Assembly: GCA_963920525.1 (NCBI GenBank)
Contig: OY986437.1
Location: 61,665,330 to 61,729,329, forward strand
Length of the DNA: 64,000 nt
From: Dichetophora obliterata
Taxonomy: Eukaryota > Arthropoda > Insecta > Diptera > Sciomyzidae
Reading direction: 5' to 3'
This document shows, in pieces, positions 8,728 to 18,228 of this stretch. Each line of letters starts with the position of its first letter. Position 1 is the stretch's first letter. The notes beneath the pieces were generated by a model. It searched no databases. It had not been told where the DNA came from and saw only the letters and a program-made list of their open reading frames with translations. The translations under genes were made by a program, and so were the position numbers.

Positions 8728-10930
8728 GAGAGGGTTATTTACGAGTCAGGGCAGTACCGAACGTGGGCAGTGGTGTTTTCGTGAAACCTCTTATTTCATG
8801 AAATTTGGTGTTAGTAGGTGGCATCCTTAAATAAAACCTTAGTAAAAACAGTTTAAGATGCGCAGGAATGTGGACCTCAAAAATATATAGTTGACTGACA
8901 TTTAAGAAAAGGTGTTTGCCCTTACTAAAGATCTGCATTTGCTTTACGTGAGTGTGTGTATTTGTGGTGACATATATAAAGCTGTGTCACTGCCTATGGT
9001 TTTATGTTCGCCTGGTAGTCAAGCCAAGTTCAGACACTGAAACCACTGAAATTATGGCCTTGGCAATGGCCAAAACGGAAGTTTAGGTCAATGAACCCAA
9101 ATACCGCTCCAATTCTTGACCATATTTTCTGAAATAAAATCATTAGGGTAAGGGAGACAAATTGAAGGTAGATGGGTGCAGGATAAGAATGTGCTTAGTC
9201 CAATATAGTCAATGACCCCAATGTATACAATATAAGATTGTATTAGTTGAGTTAGTTTCTTTGGGTAATGAGAAAAACAATAAGTTGGTCAAACGAAAGC
9301 CGAGCTGAGGCTTGAATTAGAGTTGACCAACCAATCCAGCAGTGAAACATAGCAGCAAAACCAAGTGCAGCAGTAGATAAAGTTTATGTTTTGTTTTAAA
9401 ATATTTTAAATTAGTGTTCGTTAAAAAAAAAAATAAAAGTGCAAGTGCTAGAATCCTCACTTGAAGCTATCACACATAATAGTATGGCCTTGCTCAATCC
9501 GAGATTCATAAGAGAAGAAGGAAGGAAAATTAACCAAAAAAGCTACACACACACACAATTTAAACGCAAGGGACTAGGAAGGAAAGATACATTGGTACAC
9601 AACAAAAGGAGACGAAATTACACTGCTGAGACAGAAATTGTATACGGACCGGACATGCCAGGGGAACCGGAAACAGATAAGTCGAAAGTTATAATGAAAG
9701 ATGAAATGATATTGTAGCTAGATAAAACACATAACTTTATCCCTGAAATTAAAAATCCCTTGCGTTCTTTTCTTCGCATGTATATTAAGGATTATATTTC
9801 ATATTTTTTTTACCATATTTTTATATATATATTTTATTAAAATATGTCATTTCTGTCGAACATCGGAAATGGGAGACCAAAAACCTGGAAATAAAATTAA
9901 AATAAGAATAATTAGAAAATGTATAAAAAAATCGAATAAGGCCAAAATCTGGAAAGAAAAGCATATGTAAGAAATTAGAAAATTTTTAAGAAAAAAAAAA
10001 AAATCTGTAAAAGAATTAAAATTAAGCAAAACTAGAAAATTTAAAGGAAATTGAATAAGGCCAAAAATCTGGAAAGAAAAGCAAATGTAAGAAATTAGAA
10101 AATTTTTAAGAAATCAAAAATCTGAAAATAGAATTAAAAATAACGATATTAGCAAGATTAGAAGAAATCAAAAATCTGCAAAGAAATGATGAAAAGCTAG
10201 AAAAAAAAAGATATTTAGAAAAGCCAAAAACAAAGATAAATAATTAATTAAATTGAATTTGTTGGTAACAGTTGGTTAAGTTTAATATTAAGATAATTAA
10301 ATTTATTTTTTAAATAATTATATTAAGCCCAGATTCACTACGGCACCGCGATTAAAGGCTTTTCAATTTAAAGTTTACTTCCACTTTAGAGAGCTCTCTC
10401 AAGTTACAAAAAAAAAATCCGTTGTTCACAAATATATTTAAAAAGTTTTTGGTTGTGATGAAACGGGTTGATAGCCTTAAATGAATATATTTTTTATAGT
10501 TCTTGAAATTCAATAGCAGTAATTTTTACTATTAATGTGTTAATGTGTTAAGTAATATTGAAAAATGTTAACGAATAAAATTATTTCTAAATGAAGATAT
10601 ATTAAGGAAATTTGATGGCGTACTAAATATTGATTTTGGGGGTTCCTGAAGGGTGGATATAGGGTAACTGACAAAAAAAATGTCGAAAAATGAACGAAGC
10701 CATGTTTTTATTTCGTTTGGGAGGCTGGAAATACTGGTCGGTCTCACGGTTGGGTGGGTGCGTTGCAAGACAAAACATCTATCTTGGTCTTTAGGTGTAG
10801 ATAATGGTTTTCGATTTTCCGGTTATTGTGCTCCCTCGACCTGATGTGGCTGGGTCGAATTTATTACCCTCCCTGACACCAATGAGCCGGGTGCCACATC
10901 TGGTACGACAACCAGGGATAAGTAATTTTT
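8728..10930. other. 2.2-kb unknown insertion between two LINE blocks
   Basis: This interval separates RT blocks that would be adjacent in a jockey-like ORF. It contains a 92-codon plus-strand ORF (9439-9717) with no recognised domain, an A-rich degenerate tandem region at 9840-10250, and near 10850-10930 a denser block with CACCAATGAGCC. Parts look like the leader or LTR region of an LTR retrotransposon, but I found no matching pair of LTRs and no gag or pol motif. Nature unresolved. Confidence 0.35.
9840..10250. repeat. A-rich degenerate tandem repeat
   Basis: The phrase GAATAAGGCCAAAA-TCTGGA followed by AAAGAAAAGCA(A/T)ATGTAAG recurs about 119 bp apart (near 9934 and 10053), and shorter forms of AAATCAAAAATCTG follow. 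The strand is strongly purine-biased. No coding potential. Confidence 0.6.
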
Positions 10931-11532
10931 AGCGAAAAATCTAGTTTATATTTCACCGTATGTTCAAAAAGTTTAGATGTGTTTGAAAGTTTCGATATTG
11001 GGCGGTAGTTCACAATGTTATTTTTTTCTACCAGACTTAAAAACCGGGGTTATAGAAGCAATTTTCCATTTAATTATGAAGTGGAACGACATAAGAGATT
11101 TATTAAAAATAAGACAAAAAGGTTTGGCAATCGATACTGCACATTTTTTTTTTAAGCAAAAATCAGACAATCCGTCAATATCTCTCTTCATAGAATCTTT
11201 TAAACAAGGTATTCCTTTTAAAACATCACTTTTATTAAGAGAAAGTTGACCAAAATTAATGCTAGATTCGATCTTATTTAGAACTTCTAAATCATTCCAG
11301 CTTCTATCTACTAAATAGTTAGATTTAAAGAAATCTGCAAAAAGATTCATAGAATCGAAGGTATTGTCAGTGACCTTATCATCCCAGTATAAGGATGTTA
11401 GTATAAAAGAGCTCTTATTCTTAGATTGAACAAAACGCAAAAAAACTTTGGGGTTCATTTTGATACTCTGCTCAATACTAAGAATATGCTGTTTATATAA
11501 AAACTTGTCTAAAAAATTGAATTCCCGAGACC
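10931..11532 (-). pseudogene. Jockey-like LINE ORF2, pre-RT linker and RT start
   Basis: From 11532 down the sequence encodes EFNFLDKFLYKQHILSIEQ, then NPKVFLRFVQSKNKSS, a spacer with NLFADFFKSNYL, the domain-1 stretch around ISLFIESFKQ on the opposite strand, and finally NYRPISKLSNTSKLFE near 11010-10950. These are the conserved landmarks before and at the start of jockey-clade reverse transcriptase. Upstream frames hit stops near 11540, marking 5' truncation or decay. One frameshift lies near 11020-11030. Confidence 0.75.
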
Positions 11533-11550
11533 CAAATCATCATGTGTAGA

Positions 11551-12306
11551 GTCCGACCGAGTATTCGGTTTCGGTTAAGGACCTTTTTCTCAGTTTCGGA
11601 CTCAATATAACCGAAATTTTTAACCGAAACTTTTAGTAAAAACTTCTTGCATCAGTCATGTAATTCAAACATAAAAATATTTACAACGCATTGTACAAAA
11701 CAAGAATAATGAATTCGTCTATAATTTGATTTTTCGTGATAACGTAAAACATTTTGGTTAATTTTATGCTTTCGATACTATCATTTACGATTTTATCATC
11801 TCTATTGCAATTAATATTAAAGTTTTATTGAAACTGAAGCCAAAAAATTAAACTTCCGAACTAATTCTGTGTGTGTGGAATAAAGGAAAAGAAAACTAAA
11901 TGTTTCTATTTTTATAATATTAACCCTTTAAAAACACCAAAAATATTTTGTTTTATAGTTCTAAAAAAATGTACATTGTAGGTTCATACTATTTTGAGTG
12001 TGTACGGAAGATATAAAGTCTGCTATACTTTTGTAATAAACAATAAAATATAAAATGATCTCATTTATTAGTATAGTTCATATAAACTTCAATTAATTAT
12101 TATAAACTTCAATATTAAAATAATACTTTTTTTATAAAGTTTTTTCTTATGTGTATGATAGTACTTTTGTTTCATTTTAATAAAAAAAAAATTATTTGTA
12201 AGAACTTAAATTTTCATATTATAACCAATTTCGGTTTCGGCCGAATATTATACAATGGCCGAATATTTAGTTTCGGTTTCGGCCAAAATTGCGGTTTCGT
12301 TCGGAC
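11551..12306. repeat. Dispersed repeat with CGGTTT-rich inverted ends, copy 1
   Basis: Begins GTCCGACCGAGTATTCGGTT and ends TTGCGGTTTCGTTCGGAC, so the outer bases form a short inverted repeat (GTCCGA-CGAA). Both ends are rich in TTCGGTTTCGGCC words, and the AT-rich centre lacks coding potential. A second copy lies inverted at 50184-50988 with matching ends and interior. Probably a non-autonomous transposable element; family unknown. Confidence 0.75.
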
Positions 12307-12750
12307 AGTAATCATAGAAAAAAATCCGTAAGTTACCAAAAATTCAAAATCGAGCTTTTGATTAATTATGATTAACCGTATTTAACATCTGCCGGGAAAT
12401 CATTGATTTTTGTTCGGCAAAGCGTTTCAAAACTCTGCAACCATTTAAAGAATTTCTGCAAGTAAATTTACAAAATATGTCAAAAAGACAGAAAAAACTA
12501 CAAGAAGCAGAACTCCAAAGTGCTAAGCCAGGGGGCTAAAGACGGGGTAAAAAAATTATAATTTTGTAATTGGCCACTAAGTTTCTGTCATGTCCGTTTG
12601 TTTGATTTTACTATCACTTAAATTGAAGACAATAACTTATCCTCAAATTTAAGCATTACAATTATTTTTCAAAACTGTCTTCTACTTAGAAACTCCTGCA
12701 ATAATTCTTAACTTTAAGAAAACAATTTTTCTTAAAATGCCTACCTAAAT
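12307..12750. other. Flanking DNA, nothing recognised
   Basis: No coding region or repeat that I can identify between the CGGTTT-ended repeat and the transposon that begins at 12759. Confidence 0.4.
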
Positions 12751-12985
12751 ATGACCATTAGGGGTATAACTTTTTTCAAAGACCATATTTACATGGCCCT
12801 ATAAGTTGAGGAATAGGGGAAAAAAGATAACTGCATTTTTATTTTCTTATTTAACTTCAAAAAGTTCACGCCGGACAGGCAATATCCGAAATAAAAAACA
12901 CCTTAAAAAAAAAAATTTACATTTTATTTTAAGGTAAAATTCAATTTTATCACAAACAAATATATTAAAAATTTGGTTTAACCTT

Positions 12986-14740
12986 TTAAACATTTGTAGA
13001 AATAAATTTAATATTCAAAGTATGGGGTGTTTTGCATCTAGGGTAGATGTCCTTTACAACTTTAATGGCACTTTCGGCACATATGTTAGAGCGCTGTTGA
13101 TTTTCTATGGCTGAATCTTCTTTCACCCAATGTTTTAAGAAGCATACGTGAGCTTTTTTAAACCTCTTTACCGAATTTTGTAAATTTTCAAAATTATTGT
13201 CACGAAAACAATGATCGGAAAACCAAACGTCATACATACCGCATATAAATTGGCATATCGGAGTTAATTGAGCTCTATACTTTGGTATGAGTATAAATGT
13301 TAAAATCGCAAGAATAGCTCTGGAGTTCCAACGAGCGTTACTTAGCGGTGGAATTTCTTTGAACTTTATAAATGGAAATTTTTTGTTTTTTTCGTAGAAC
13401 CTGAAGGTTTCCCCAAGTTCAAACAAATATTGCATATCATCTCGCCATTTAATGCACTTTACTTCAATTTTTTCCTTATTTTGCATGAAGCTTTCTTTAA
13501 GGTTTTCATAGTGAGTGATAAGTTCGGAAAATACATTATAAGATATATTAAGCGATGTTGATTTCCCGTCAAGTAACTCATCCATGACATGCCTTAATAC
13601 CAAATCTAGCACATGGTGCTGACAACCAATATATTGTGGTGGAGGTAGTTTCAGAAATTCGTAATGTTTAATGCCAGTATTGACACTAGTTGTATCGCAA
13701 ACAATCATCTTTATTGATTTCCAAAGATCAAATTTATTGAGCTTTTCTTTAATTCCTTCATATATTGTTACACTTTTGCCATTATCAAAAACCAAAACAG
13801 CCAGCTTAACTTCTCGTTCTTCATTTTTCAACACAACTACCTGTATTTCTTTATCACCAAACTTTTTCCCATCAAAATGAAGGCACCAATTTTCATTTTT
13901 AAGCGTGTTTACATATTCTTTTTCCAAAACTTCTGCTGATTTCATTGCAGCTTTGTAAATTCCTGGTTGTGAAGGTGTCAGTATATTAACTCCTGCTTTA
14001 ACCAACTCCTTGCAGATTTTAGCTGCATTTTTTGTGGTAACGATTGCTTTTTGAACAATTGCAACCGCTGCGACTGTTGAAGATTTTGAAGATTTTAATT
14101 GACGTGGTCGTTCGAAGTCTTCATCATATTCAGCATTTGAACTCAGGTCTTCGTCGATAGATGTTGTTGAGTCAGAACCACTTTGATTTTCTTGGCAGCA
14201 ATGTGAATTAACTGCAGCTCGACTTACTTTACAAGCTATTGATGGATGCACGTTGATATTCTTAGTAGTTGTGTATCCAACTTTTCCATTTGTATTTTTC
14301 CAAAGTATATGCCATTTTTTATCCTCTGCACTGAGCCACAAACCTTTTTCGTTAGTAATGTCGAATATTTGATCAAAAACGGAACAGGAACTTTTACCAT
14401 TTTTGTGCTTTATAAAATTTGAATAATCGTTCATAAGTTTTTCAACTTTTCTTTCAACTGAAGATTTTATAATGCTGGGGAAATTAAGCTTAAGCCTCAA
14501 ATCGATCACTTCTGCTGACACAATTTTATACCTTTTTATTTTATTTTTTTCTAATTTAGCTAAAGCATTACATCTTCCAATAATAATTATTTTGTTCGGT
14601 ATTTTACATAAGTCACTCAAACAATGTTCCACATTTGGTATATCGCGTCTTTTTGTCTTACTTTGTTCGAAACGAGTTAAATTATTTGTCCAAATCTTAG
14701 AGTTCTTCTCTACGCACCGTTTACTACTTTTAAAATACAT
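12986..14740 (-). CDS. Transposase-like protein, RNase H-fold, unassigned family
   Basis: An uninterrupted 584-residue ORF fills most of the element. The N-terminal part (residues about 1-200) has a charged segment with SVFDQIFDITN, then an acidic low-complexity stretch (SGSDSTTSIDEDLSS). The central part has WCLHFDGKKFGDKE (candidate first Asp), MIVCDTTSVNTG (candidate second Asp) and QYIGCQHHVLDLVLRHVMDE, where C/H residues recall the CxxH of hAT-type insertion domains. The C-terminal part has LSNARWNSRAILAIL, a WFSDHCF segment, and NICAESAIKVVKDI (candidate third acidic residue). A protein family with the same order (DG, CDGT-NTG, CQLHANELPLRH, AER) is common in insect and cnidarian genomes and is probably transposon-derived. 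Domain assignments are by eye. The first ATG is taken as start; a longer or spliced N-terminus is possible. Confidence 0.8.
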   Translation of the reverse strand: MYFKSSKRCVEKNSKIWTNNLTRFEQSKTKRRDIPNVEHCLSDLCKIPNKIIIIGRCNALAKLEKNKIKRYKIVSAEVIDLRLKLNFPSIIKSSVERKVEKLMNDYSNFIKHKNGKSSCSVFDQIFDITNEKGLWLSAEDKKWHILWKNTNGKVGYTTTKNINVHPSIACKVSRAAVNSHCCQENQSGSDSTTSIDEDLSSNAEYDEDFERPRQLKSSKSSTVAAVAIVQKAIVTTKNAAKICKELVKAGVNILTPSQPGIYKAAMKSAEVLEKEYVNTLKNENWCLHFDGKKFGDKEIQVVVLKNEEREVKLAVLVFDNGKSVTIYEGIKEKLNKFDLWKSIKMIVCDTTSVNTGIKHYEFLKLPPPQYIGCQHHVLDLVLRHVMDELLDGKSTSLNISYNVFSELITHYENLKESFMQNKEKIEVKCIKWRDDMQYLFELGETFRFYEKNKKFPFIKFKEIPPLSNARWNSRAILAILTFILIPKYRAQLTPICQFICGMYDVWFSDHCFRDNNFENLQNSVKRFKKAHVCFLKHWVKEDSAIENQQRSNICAESAIKVVKDIYPRCKTPHTLNIKFISTNV

Positions 14741-15019
14741 TCAAGGTCACTTTTGATTTTGATTTAGTAATTAAAAAATACAAACAATCAATTCAACTGC
14801 ACGTTATGCCGAGAATTTAACAAGCAAAAATAGCTAAGATGAATTTACCGTTGTCATGACAATCGGCCAACTATGCTCAACATTACAAAAGCATTAGTGG
14901 AAAAGACATATTTGTTTTAGGCTGAGTTTACACTCATATTTACTCACGTTACGTCGCGCAAGACTTTAAAAGTAACGTAAATACAATAAGTGAAAATTAG
15001 TAGGAAAAATTAATAGGAA

Positions 15020-15165
15020 AATTAAAAAATAAAATTCTAATTTAATTTCATATGAAACAGTTTATATCTCGTCCAACCATTCATTCCAGCCTTCAATTAA
15101 AAGACTAATTATTATGCTACCTTTGCACAGTTAGTGTACTGCGGCCGTTAAAAATATTTTGCCTG
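15020..15165 (-). pseudogene. rrnL: NUMT: mitochondrial 16S rRNA fragment
   Basis: The stretch from GAAACAG (15054) through CTCGTCCAACCATTCATTCC, AGCCTTCAATTAAAAGACTA, TATGCTACCTTTGCACAG and ACTGCGGCCGTTAAAA (about 15155) is the conserved peptidyl-transferase region of insect mitochondrial large-subunit rRNA, with the gene sense on the minus strand. The AT-rich bases from about 15020 also fit. Several substitutions (for example GTTAGTGTACTGC where insects usually have a GTCAAAATAC-type run) show it is an old nuclear copy. It lies inside the transposon, between the ORF and the right inverted repeat. Confidence 0.9.
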
Positions 15166-15323
15166 ACTTAGGAAAATTTCATTGTGCTCGCGGCGTGAAC
15201 TTTTTTAAATGAAATTGAAAACTAAAAACGCAGTTATTAATTTTTCCCTATTCCTCATTATGTGACACTATGTATTTTTAAATTTTAAGGAAAATTTTAA
15301 AAAGTTATACCCCTAATGACCAT

Positions 15324-16247
15324 GCTATGCCATACAATATCACGTCAATAATTGACATAACACTATACAACACCCGTCATGATATAAATTATAAACCTAC
15401 TATACCGTGCAAATTCACATCAATAACCTAACGCAACTCCACACAGTACAATTATGATATAAAATAAAAAACCTAACGAAACATACAAAAACCTGAAAAC
15501 CTGAAAAAACCTATTATATAAAAAGATAATCATCCAATCTATATTTTTGAAAAAATAAACCTAAAATCTAATTCATTTCCGTTTAGGCATAAAGGCTGCC
15601 TTTAAACGTTTTTCGACCATAGCCACATGGTCTCATCAGAAGGCTTATAAAAAACTTAAAAAGCCTAACCAACCTCTAATTCTGAATGCTACGTATTTGA
15701 AGTAAGCTAATCTAATGACAAATAAAATAAAAATTACATACAACACATGTATGCAGCACATTCAAAAATACATATAAAGCACATATCATGCAACATATAT
15801 CAATATCAATAAGTAAGTAAGTAAATAAGTGAGCCCTTAAATCAATAAGTATTCTATATTTCGGAAGGTTTTGATCGTATTAGACTAAAATTTGGTAATT
15901 TAGTTTATATGCATACTTTCGGACTCTGTACTAAAAATGAGAGTGATCACCTTATAATTACGCCCACTTTTCAAAGGATAAGAATGGAGTGAAGCAAAGT
16001 GCGCCAGGATTAAACTAAATTGAGCTGAAATTTTGGCAGCTGATTTGCTACGAGTACGAAACGGTTTAAAGAAAAGAAGTGGTGCCGCCCACAAATTCAA
16101 AAAAATGCTTTATTTCGGACGGTTTTGGTCGTATTAGACTAAAATTTAGTAATTTGTTTTCTATTTTTTTGTGTTGTATGGGAACTCCCAGAAGGAGGGC
16201 AGATAGAGAGTAGGTGTGTTTAGAAGTTAAGAAGTTCTACTTCTCTA
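15324..16247. other. AT-rich DNA with a direct repeat and a dispersed-repeat copy
   Basis: No gene. TATTTCGGAAGGTTTTGATC (about 15857) and TATTTCGGACGGTTTTGGTC (about 16111) begin a direct repeat of about 50 bp. Between them (about 15880-16120, minus strand) lies a diverged copy of the dispersed repeat at 33950-34330, sharing TGTGGGCGG, CTTTAAACC, TCGTAC and GCTGCCAAAATT-like words. Confidence 0.6.
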
Positions 16248-16255
16248 CTGTATAC

Positions 16256-17349
16256 TAAGGCGCCTCACGAAAAAAATTTGTTCAGCACAGTTGCTCAAGA
16301 TAATCCTTGGTTTATGTTTATGATGATTCTCCAAATATTTTGACTCTAGCGATAGTCATCTGTGAGCTGGAATGGTTTGAAATAACCTACAAAAATCTAG
16401 TTCTTTTATAACCACATTGGCTTGTGTAATAGTTGTAAAAAATAAACTGTAAGATATTACAGCCCGGAAAAAGCTCTTCCAATCTGCATCAAAAAATTAA
16501 AATTTTTGCATTTGGATTAGAGATAATGCTATTTTTCATGCAGTTTTTTTTTATTTATTTTCACTAAAATTCCAAAATCTTAATTATTTCTAATGCGATC
16601 ATTCCTTTCAAAATATCGTTGAAAAGGATTTGAGTGCTCGACTGATTCCTAGTCAGAATTGCTTAAATTGATTTATATTAAAACTAAAATATTAATTATA
16701 AAATAAACACCTACTGAAAAAATATTGTAAGAAATTAAAAAAATAAAAATAATGAAGTTATTTATATTTTGAAAGTTTTTGTATGCAAATAAAATAAAGA
16801 ATTATCAAAAATATGCATGAAAAACAGGATAATCTTTAATCTGATTGTAAATATTTACAATTTTTTGTATGCAGATTGGCATATCTTTTTACGGCCTATA
16901 ATTGAAGAGCTCATTTCCAAAACGTGCTATGTAAAATAAACATAGTTTTGAGTAAAAGGCGAAATAAAGATTCAAATATGATTATTTTTAAAACTTGAAT
17001 CTACTGAGAATATGATAAAGATTGAATGTGTTGCAAACACTTGGTTTCCTATTTGGCTCTTTCATAGTGTAACAGTATTTCGCCTTTTACTCAAACTATG
17101 TTTGTTTTACATTGCACGTTTTGGAAATGAGCTCCTCAATTTCTGACAGTTAATTATTTTACAATTATTACACTAGCCAATATTTTTACAAAAAACACGA
17201 TTTTTAGAGGTTAATTCAAACCATTCCAGCTCACGGATGGCTATCACTAGAGTCGAAATATTTGGGGAAACATCATAACTTAAATCAAGGTTTATTTTGA
17301 GCATTTGTGCCGAATAACTTTTTTTTTCTATGGAGCGTGTGGCGCCTTA
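16256..17349. mobile_element. hAT-like foldback element with 8-bp target duplication
   Basis: The ends are TAAGGCGCC and GGCGCCTTA, and CTGTATAC flanks both sides (16248-16255 and 17350-17357), fitting the hAT target consensus nTnnnnAn. Outer inverted arms of about 190 bp share CTCAA(G/A)ATAA, CCTTGGTTTA, GACTCTAGCGATAG and GAGCTGGAATGGTTTGA. A second, inner pair of arms (about 16895-16975 and 17075-17150) shares GAGCTCATTTCCAAAACGTG and AGTAAAAGGCGAAATA. No transposase is encoded. A single end of the same family recurs at 49194. Confidence 0.9.
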
Positions 17350-17357
17350 CTGTATAC

Positions 17358-18184
17358 ACGCTATGCTGTGAATTTTTTTTCTATTGTTTGACATTCGATG
17401 ACCGCAGAGAAAATAGGTAGTTGTCAAGGCTACCTAATAGATTGTTATATCATAGAATAGATGAGCTGCAATTTGTATTCAAGTCAAACAACAACAAAAT
17501 TCACAAGTAGCAATGCTATTAAAGTTGCCAGACGCACTAGTTTTAGCAGTTCGTGCACTGATTTTTTAAGACAAGAACTCAAATAAAAAGTTTTTCAAGA
17601 ATTGTGAAATTTTCAAAGATTACACTATTTTCGAAATCGTATTAGATAACTACAATACTAGATAACTATTTTATAAGTACTATAATATTAATCAATAATA
17701 ATCTGGTTTATTATTGGTATAAAAAACAACACAGTTTCTTGAAACCAAATAAGAAGTTATGTAGGTAGATTGGTTATTTTTTATTTTTTTTATTAATAAA
17801 ATTTTGTAAGGATTTCGTAATTTTTTATTTGGTATTTTTTATATTTTTTTATGCAACTTTGAATTGTTTTGTTCTAGTTTTACTTAAGTAGCTAAACTCG
17901 TAGTGTACTGACATCACCTCATGCATATATAGCATTCCTAGATGCTACCAACAGTGGCCATGTCGAGTGATGGTTGCTTTTATTGTTAGGCTTTCGTTTA
18001 TTATAGACATCGCGTGCCAAATGTGTTGTTTTTGTTTGTCAATGATTTTTTTTGTGCATAAGCTGGCTACGAGCTATTTTATGATAGAATATTGCTTCGA
18101 AACAAGCACTTATGTACTAAGAATCTAAGAGCCCACTGGCTCTTTAGATTATTTCTTTATCATGTTCGACCCTTGTTCGGTCGA
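17358..18184. other. AT-rich DNA, nothing recognised
   Basis: No coding region, RNA gene or repeat recognised. Possible low-repeat flanking DNA. Confidence 0.4.
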
Positions 18185-18228
18185 GTAAGGTTAGGTTAGA
18201 TAAATAGGGTCACCGGCACTTCCTCAAA

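Larger units (their letters stand above)
6872..11535 (-). mobile_element. LINE-1 of this window: jockey-like LINE with two insertions
   Basis: Three minus-strand coding blocks belong in order to one jockey-clade ORF2. 11532-10931 holds the pre-RT linker and the start of the RT (NPKVFLRFVQ, NYRPISKLSNTSKLFE). 8727-8318 holds the core RT (TDFSKAFDKVSHTIL, SGVPQGSVLGPL). 7412-6872 holds the C-terminal thumb region (SFVRSRLEYTSVIWNPYYA). They are separated by a 2.2-kb unknown insertion and by a precise LINE insertion at 7413-8308. Removing the latter restores the reading CKSNRLLLNINKC. Joining the 10931 and 8727 blocks is an inference; about 20 codons are missing there. Confidence 0.7.
12759..15315 (-). 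mobile_element. Complete DNA transposon, 8-bp TSD, ~120-bp TIRs
   Basis: The ends are TAGGGGTATAACTTTTT at 12759-12775 and its exact reverse complement at 15299-15315. ATGACCAT lies outside both ends (12751-12758 and 15316-15323). The inverted repeats continue imperfectly for about 120 bp, sharing GAGGAATAGGG, AACTGC(A/G)TTTTTA and AAAAAGTTCACGCCG. The duplication fits the hAT consensus nTnnnnAn, and TAGGG is a hAT-like terminus. Inside are an open 584-codon transposase-like ORF and a mitochondrial rRNA fragment. I read it as a hAT-like element of a family I cannot name. Confidence 0.93.

Noticed and set aside
10850..10930. LTR retrotransposon primer-binding site (CATTGGTGTCAGGGAGGG on the minus strand)
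   Set aside because: Resembles a PBS but no paired LTRs, gag or pol were found nearby.
15054..15160. Nuclear rRNA or functional 16S gene
   Set aside because: Too short, diverged and embedded in a transposon; best read as a nuclear mitochondrial pseudogene.
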